Assembly: GCA_964586835.1 (NCBI GenBank)
Contig: CAZPIC010000002.1
Coordinates: forward strand, 62,001-126,000
Source of the DNA: CAZLYF01 sp964586835
GTDB lineage: Bacteria > Bacillota > Clostridia > Christensenellales > Aristaeellaceae
Reading direction: 5' to 3'
DNA: 64,000 nt
Below the pieces are notes generated by a model. That model was given only the letters and a program-made list of their open reading frames with translations, was not told the origin of the DNA and made no database searches. Each line of letters starts with the position of its first letter. Within the stretch, counting starts at the first letter, position 1. Position numbers and translations under genes: made by a program. Shown here piece by piece: positions 62,093-64,000 of this stretch.

Positions 62093-62168
62093 TGGTACCT
62101 CCGACGGGATTCGAACCCGTGTTGCCGCCTTGAGAGGGCGGTGTCCTAGGCCTCTAGACCACGGAGGC
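62093..62168 (-). tRNA. tRNA-Glu (anticodon CTC)
   Basis: Minus-strand tRNA with acceptor GCCTCCG, D-arm GGTCTAGAGGCC, anticodon loop CTCTCAA (CTC) on a CCGCC/GGCGG stem, T-arm ACGGGTTCGAATCCCGT and encoded CCA (62093-62095). Decodes GAG. It begins immediately after the tRNA-Gln CCA. Confidence 0.94.
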
Positions 62169-62242
62169 TGGCTGGGGAACTAGGATTTGAACCTAGACTA
62201 TACGAGTCAGAGTCGTAGGTGCTACCGTTACACCATTCCCCA
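62169..62242 (-). tRNA. tRNA-Gln (anticodon CTG)
   Basis: Minus-strand tRNA with acceptor TGGGGAA/TTCCCCA, anticodon loop CTCTGAC (CTG) on a TACGA/TCGTA stem, T-arm TAGGTTCAAATCCTA and encoded CCA (62169-62171). Decodes CAG. First of the two-tRNA transcript. Confidence 0.94.
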
Positions 62243-62276
62243 CCGTTTCCCGGCCAAATAGCCGACTACGCGGCGG

Positions 62277-62305
62277 ATTATATCGAAGGCGCCAGGCCTT
62301 GTCAA
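62277..62305 (-). promoter_or_regulatory. Perfect consensus promoter for tRNA-Gln/tRNA-Glu
   Basis: On the minus strand TTGACA (plus 62300-62305) and TATAAT (plus 62277-62282) are exactly 17 bases apart, about 35 bases before tRNA-Gln. Confidence 0.88.
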
Positions 62306-62328
62306 GCGCATTTTGGGCGCATTGCGCC

Positions 62329-62357
62329 TTGACTTTGGCTCTTCTTTGTGGTACTTT
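62329..62357 (+). promoter_or_regulatory. Promoter of the rplU-prp-rpmA operon
   Basis: TTGACT (62329-62334), 17-base spacer and TACTTT (62352-62357), diverging from the tRNA promoter 23 bases away. About 95 bases of leader precede L21; a leader RNA structure for ribosomal-protein control is possible but I could not identify one with confidence. Confidence 0.6.
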
Positions 62358-62457
62358 TTACCGTGGCCGCTCGGGAAAGGCTTTAAAAGCGGGATTCGCT
62401 GCCTTGTGGCCCTGTGCCATTTGCTCCCGGCGAGTATTGGTTCCGGAGGTGCTGCGA

Positions 62458-62763
62458 GTGTACGCGATCATTGCTACCGGCGGCAAACAATACCGAGTCT
62501 CCCAGGGTGACATCATCTATGTGGAAAAACTCAGCGCCCAAGTTGATGAATCCGTCTCTTTTCCCGTCCTCATGCTCAGCGGAGGTGAAACCAGTGTCGG
62601 TACACCTTTTGTCGAAGGCGCGGAGGTGACAGCGAAGGTTCTCCAGCATGGCCGTGGCAAGAAGATTGTGATCTTCAAGTACAAAAGCAAGAAGAACTAC
62701 AGGAAAAAGGCCGGCCATCGCCAGCCTTTCACCAAGCTCGAAATCACCGCTGTATCACACTAA
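62458..62763 (+). CDS. rplU: 50S ribosomal protein L21
   Basis: A 101-residue protein matching L21 from end to end: YAIIATGGKQYRVSQGD, VGTPFVEGAEVTAKVLQHGR and the basic KIVIFKYKSKKNYRKKAGHR tail. Start is GTG at 62458 with GGAGG eight bases upstream; the longer frame from 62299 is not used. It is the first gene of the classical L21-Prp-L27 operon. Confidence 0.97.
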   Translation: MYAIIATGGKQYRVSQGDIIYVEKLSAQVDESVSFPVLMLSGGETSVGTPFVEGAEVTAKVLQHGRGKKIVIFKYKSKKNYRKKAGHRQPFTKLEITAVSH

Positions 62764-62764
62764 G

Positions 62765-63115
62765 GTGTCCGACATCTTTATCCTGACAGCAGCGGACGGA
62801 CAGTGCTGTGGCTATGAAATCCTGGGACATGCTGGATTTGCGAAGGCAGGGCAGGATATTGTCTGCGCAGCGCTCTCCTTCCTCTCCATCACCTGCGCCA
62901 ACGCCCTTGAAAGCGTTGCGGGGATCGTACCTGGCATCACACAGGCGGAGGGTCGACTACAGGTCGTCGTTCCCCCATCAAAAAGCAACCATGACGCGCG
63001 CGTGATTTTCAGATTGTTCTGCCAGGGTGCACGCGATCTGCAGCAATCCTACCCAGACCATGTCCGAGTCATCGACTCGTGTTTGTTCAAGGAAACGGAG
63101 GAAGAATTGCCATGA
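62765..63115 (+). CDS. prp: Ribosomal-processing cysteine protease Prp
   Basis: A 116-residue protease that removes the N-terminal extension of ribosomal protein L27. The catalytic pair is His22 and Cys34 in GHAGFAKAGQDIVCAALS, at exactly the positions seen in the Staphylococcus enzyme. It starts at GTG 62765, one base after the L21 stop, and its TGA overlaps the L27 start as ATGA. Presence with the extended L27 marks the organism as Bacillota or a relative. Confidence 0.95.
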   Translation: MSDIFILTAADGQCCGYEILGHAGFAKAGQDIVCAALSFLSITCANALESVAGIVPGITQAEGRLQVVVPPSKSNHDARVIFRLFCQGARDLQQSYPDHVRVIDSCLFKETEEELP

Positions 63116-63423
63116 TCATTTTAAATCTCCAGCTGTTTGCCCATAAAAAGGGCGTTGGATCCAGCCGTAACGGGCGCGACAGTGCAGGTCGGCGCCTTGG
63201 CCCCAAACGTGCTGACGGACAGTTCGTCCTGGCGGGCAACATCCTCGTACGCCAGCGCGGCACTAAGCTTCACCCCGGGATCAATGTCGGCATCGGTCGC
63301 GATGACACCTTGTTTGCAAAGGCGGACGGCTTAGTCCGTTTCGAGCATTACGGCAAGTTCAGAAAGAAGGTCAGTGTCTATCCCACGCAGGAACAACAGT
63401 CTGCTCCGGCAGCTCATCCATAA
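63112..63423 (+). CDS. rpmA: 50S ribosomal protein L27 with Prp-cleaved extension
   Basis: A 103-residue L27. The N-terminal LNLQLFAHKKG holds the Prp cleavage site between Phe9 and Ala10, after which the conserved AHKKGVGSSRNGRDSAGRRL begins; removal exposes the tail that reaches the peptidyl-transferase centre. GGAGGA lies before the ATG at 63112. The C-terminus carries a short non-conserved extension rich in Gln, Ala and Pro. Confidence 0.97.
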   Translation: MIILNLQLFAHKKGVGSSRNGRDSAGRRLGPKRADGQFVLAGNILVRQRGTKLHPGINVGIGRDDTLFAKADGLVRFEHYGKFRKKVSVYPTQEQQSAPAAHP

Positions 63424-63437
63424 CGCTCTTTCAAGCA

Positions 63438-63470
63438 CGAAAGCCCGCGTTTGCACGCAGGCTTTTTTTT
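63438..63470 (+). terminator. Terminator of the rplU-prp-rpmA operon
   Basis: A hairpin AAGCCCGCGT/ACGCAGGCTT with one mismatch and loop TTGC runs into eight T residues, 17 bases after L27. Confidence 0.88.
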
Positions 63471-63503
63471 GCTGAATTCGGGAAAATTCATCCTATCCGC
63501 TCC

Positions 63504-63532
63504 TTCATCCTCTGCGCAATTTGTTGTATACT
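63504..63532 (+). promoter_or_regulatory. Candidate promoter of cdaA
   Basis: TATACT (63527-63532) with a weak -35 TTCATC (63504-63509) 17 bases upstream, 33 bases before the cdaA start. Confidence 0.5.
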
Positions 63533-63565
63533 ATCAGCACCGGTACAGAAAGAGAGGAGCGCATT

Positions 63566-64000
63566 TTGGATTCGTTCAGCGACCAGGCAGATAGGTTTTT
63601 GTGGAACATCTTTAACCGTCCTGAACCCAAGGACCTGATCGATATCCTGATTGTCGCCTACTTGCTGTACAAACTGCTTATGCTTACGCGCGAAACACGT
63701 GCAAGTCAGGTGATCAAGGGCTTCGGTCTTCTGATCATTGCCAGCTGGGTCAGCGACTTTGTGGGACTCGCAGCGCTGAACTGGACCTTGATGACCATTG
63801 TGAACAATGGCCCGGTAGTGCTCCTGATACTCTTTCAGCCGGAGCTTCGTCGCGCCCTGGAACAGCTGGGCCGGGGAACAAAAATCGAAAGGCTGCAGCA
63901 AAACACTGATGAAGGCAGCCGCATTGTCAGCGAGATCACGCAAAGCCTGCTCAGCCTTTCACGCAGGCGCGTCGGTGCGCTGATCGTATTTGAGCGAAGA
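63566..64000 (+). CDS. cdaA: Diadenylate cyclase CdaA, partial (C-terminus off the window)
   Basis: The first 145 residues of a membrane-bound c-di-AMP synthase. Membrane segments include DLIDILIVAYLLYKLLML and VIKGFGLLIIASWVSDFVGL, followed by VVLLILFQPELRRALEQLGR and the start of the cyclase domain at RRVGALIVFER. The catalytic DGA and RHR motifs lie beyond the right edge. The start is TTG at 63566 with AGAGGAG six bases upstream. CdaA is the usual c-di-AMP enzyme of Bacillota and is often followed by a YbbR-type regulator. It controls potassium and cell-wall balance. Confidence 0.93.
   Translation, partial: MDSFSDQADRFLWNIFNRPEPKDLIDILIVAYLLYKLLMLTRETRASQVIKGFGLLIIASWVSDFVGLAALNWTLMTIVNNGPVVLLILFQPELRRALEQLGRGTKIERLQQNTDEGSRIVSEITQSLLSLSRRRVGALIVFERR

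Noticed and set aside
63488..63943. A 151-codon minus-strand frame at the right edge
   Set aside because: The plus strand here encodes the N-terminal membrane part of CdaA, including its characteristic QPELRRALEQLG segment.
1..64000. CRISPR arrays, prophage, rRNA genes or a replication origin
   Set aside because: I saw no regularly spaced direct repeats, phage structural genes, rRNA sequence or DnaA-box cluster anywhere in the window.

Overview
This 64 kb window looks like chromosomal DNA of a GC-rich anaerobic member of the Bacillota (Clostridia, perhaps a gut or rumen lineage). The evidence is a ribosomal protein L27 with the N-terminal extension cut by the protease Prp, a Prp gene between rplU and rpmA, a CdaA-type diadenylate cyclase, an ECF-transporter S component, a tyrosine phenol-lyase, a CotH-like protein, AGGAGG-type ribosome binding sites nearly everywhere, and many short lipoprotein- or Sec-type sugar-binding proteins. 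Species-level placement is not possible from the sequence alone. Layout: (1) 1-10857, minus strand: a sugar locus with two tandem Gfo/Idh/MocA oxidoreductases, a YesM/YesN-type two-component system, an ABC importer (binding protein plus two permeases), a fucose-isomerase-like enzyme and a HAD hydrolase running off the left edge. (2) 11136-17582, plus strand: an ECF S component, two tandem RimK-like ATP-grasp enzymes (the first apparently starting at ACG), a small Smr-domain protein, a large membrane-anchored lamin-tail/CotH-kinase protein and a flavin split-barrel protein. (3) 17941-23280: tyrosine phenol-lyase, a MATE efflux protein, a 23S/16S pseudouridine synthase with an orphan zinc-type binding protein, and a tRNA-Leu gene with consensus promoter and terminator. 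(4) 23503-46180, minus strand: one apparent giant catabolic operon of 22 genes. In order of transcription it encodes a ribose-type ABC importer (binding protein, double ATPase, two permeases), an SDR, a zinc alcohol dehydrogenase, a ribokinase-like kinase, a cupin, a CoA-acylating aldehyde dehydrogenase, both subunits of a succinyl-CoA-synthetase-like ADP-forming ligase, an acetoin-dehydrogenase-type E1 alpha/beta pair, E2, E3, a mutarotase-like protein, another SDR, a second E1 alpha/beta pair, a two-subunit transketolase and a second cupin. (5) 47349-57969: a second, polyol-like locus with a binding protein and two permeases, SDR and zinc dehydrogenases and a PfkB kinase on the plus strand, converging on a galactitol-1-phosphate-dehydrogenase-like enzyme, an FGGY kinase and a class II aldolase on the minus strand. 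(6) 58412-62046: CutC, an AT-richer secreted protein of unknown function, and decayed IS630 and IS21 fragments. (7) 62047-64000: tRNA-Gln and tRNA-Glu, rplU-prp-rpmA, and the start of cdaA. The most interesting unit is region 4. Its gene content suggests import and oxidation of a sugar-like compound, phosphorylation or transketolase cleavage, thiamine-dependent dehydrogenation by two alternative E1 enzymes sharing one E2/E3 core, conversion of a released aldehyde to an acyl-CoA, and recovery of ATP by the ADP-forming ligase. The ligase plus acylating dehydrogenase plus split transketolase combination resembles the reported sulfo-transketolase route of sulfoquinovose breakdown, but the substrate cannot be read from the sequence. 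Coordinates of starts below were chosen from ribosome binding sites and family N-termini, often inside longer open frames.
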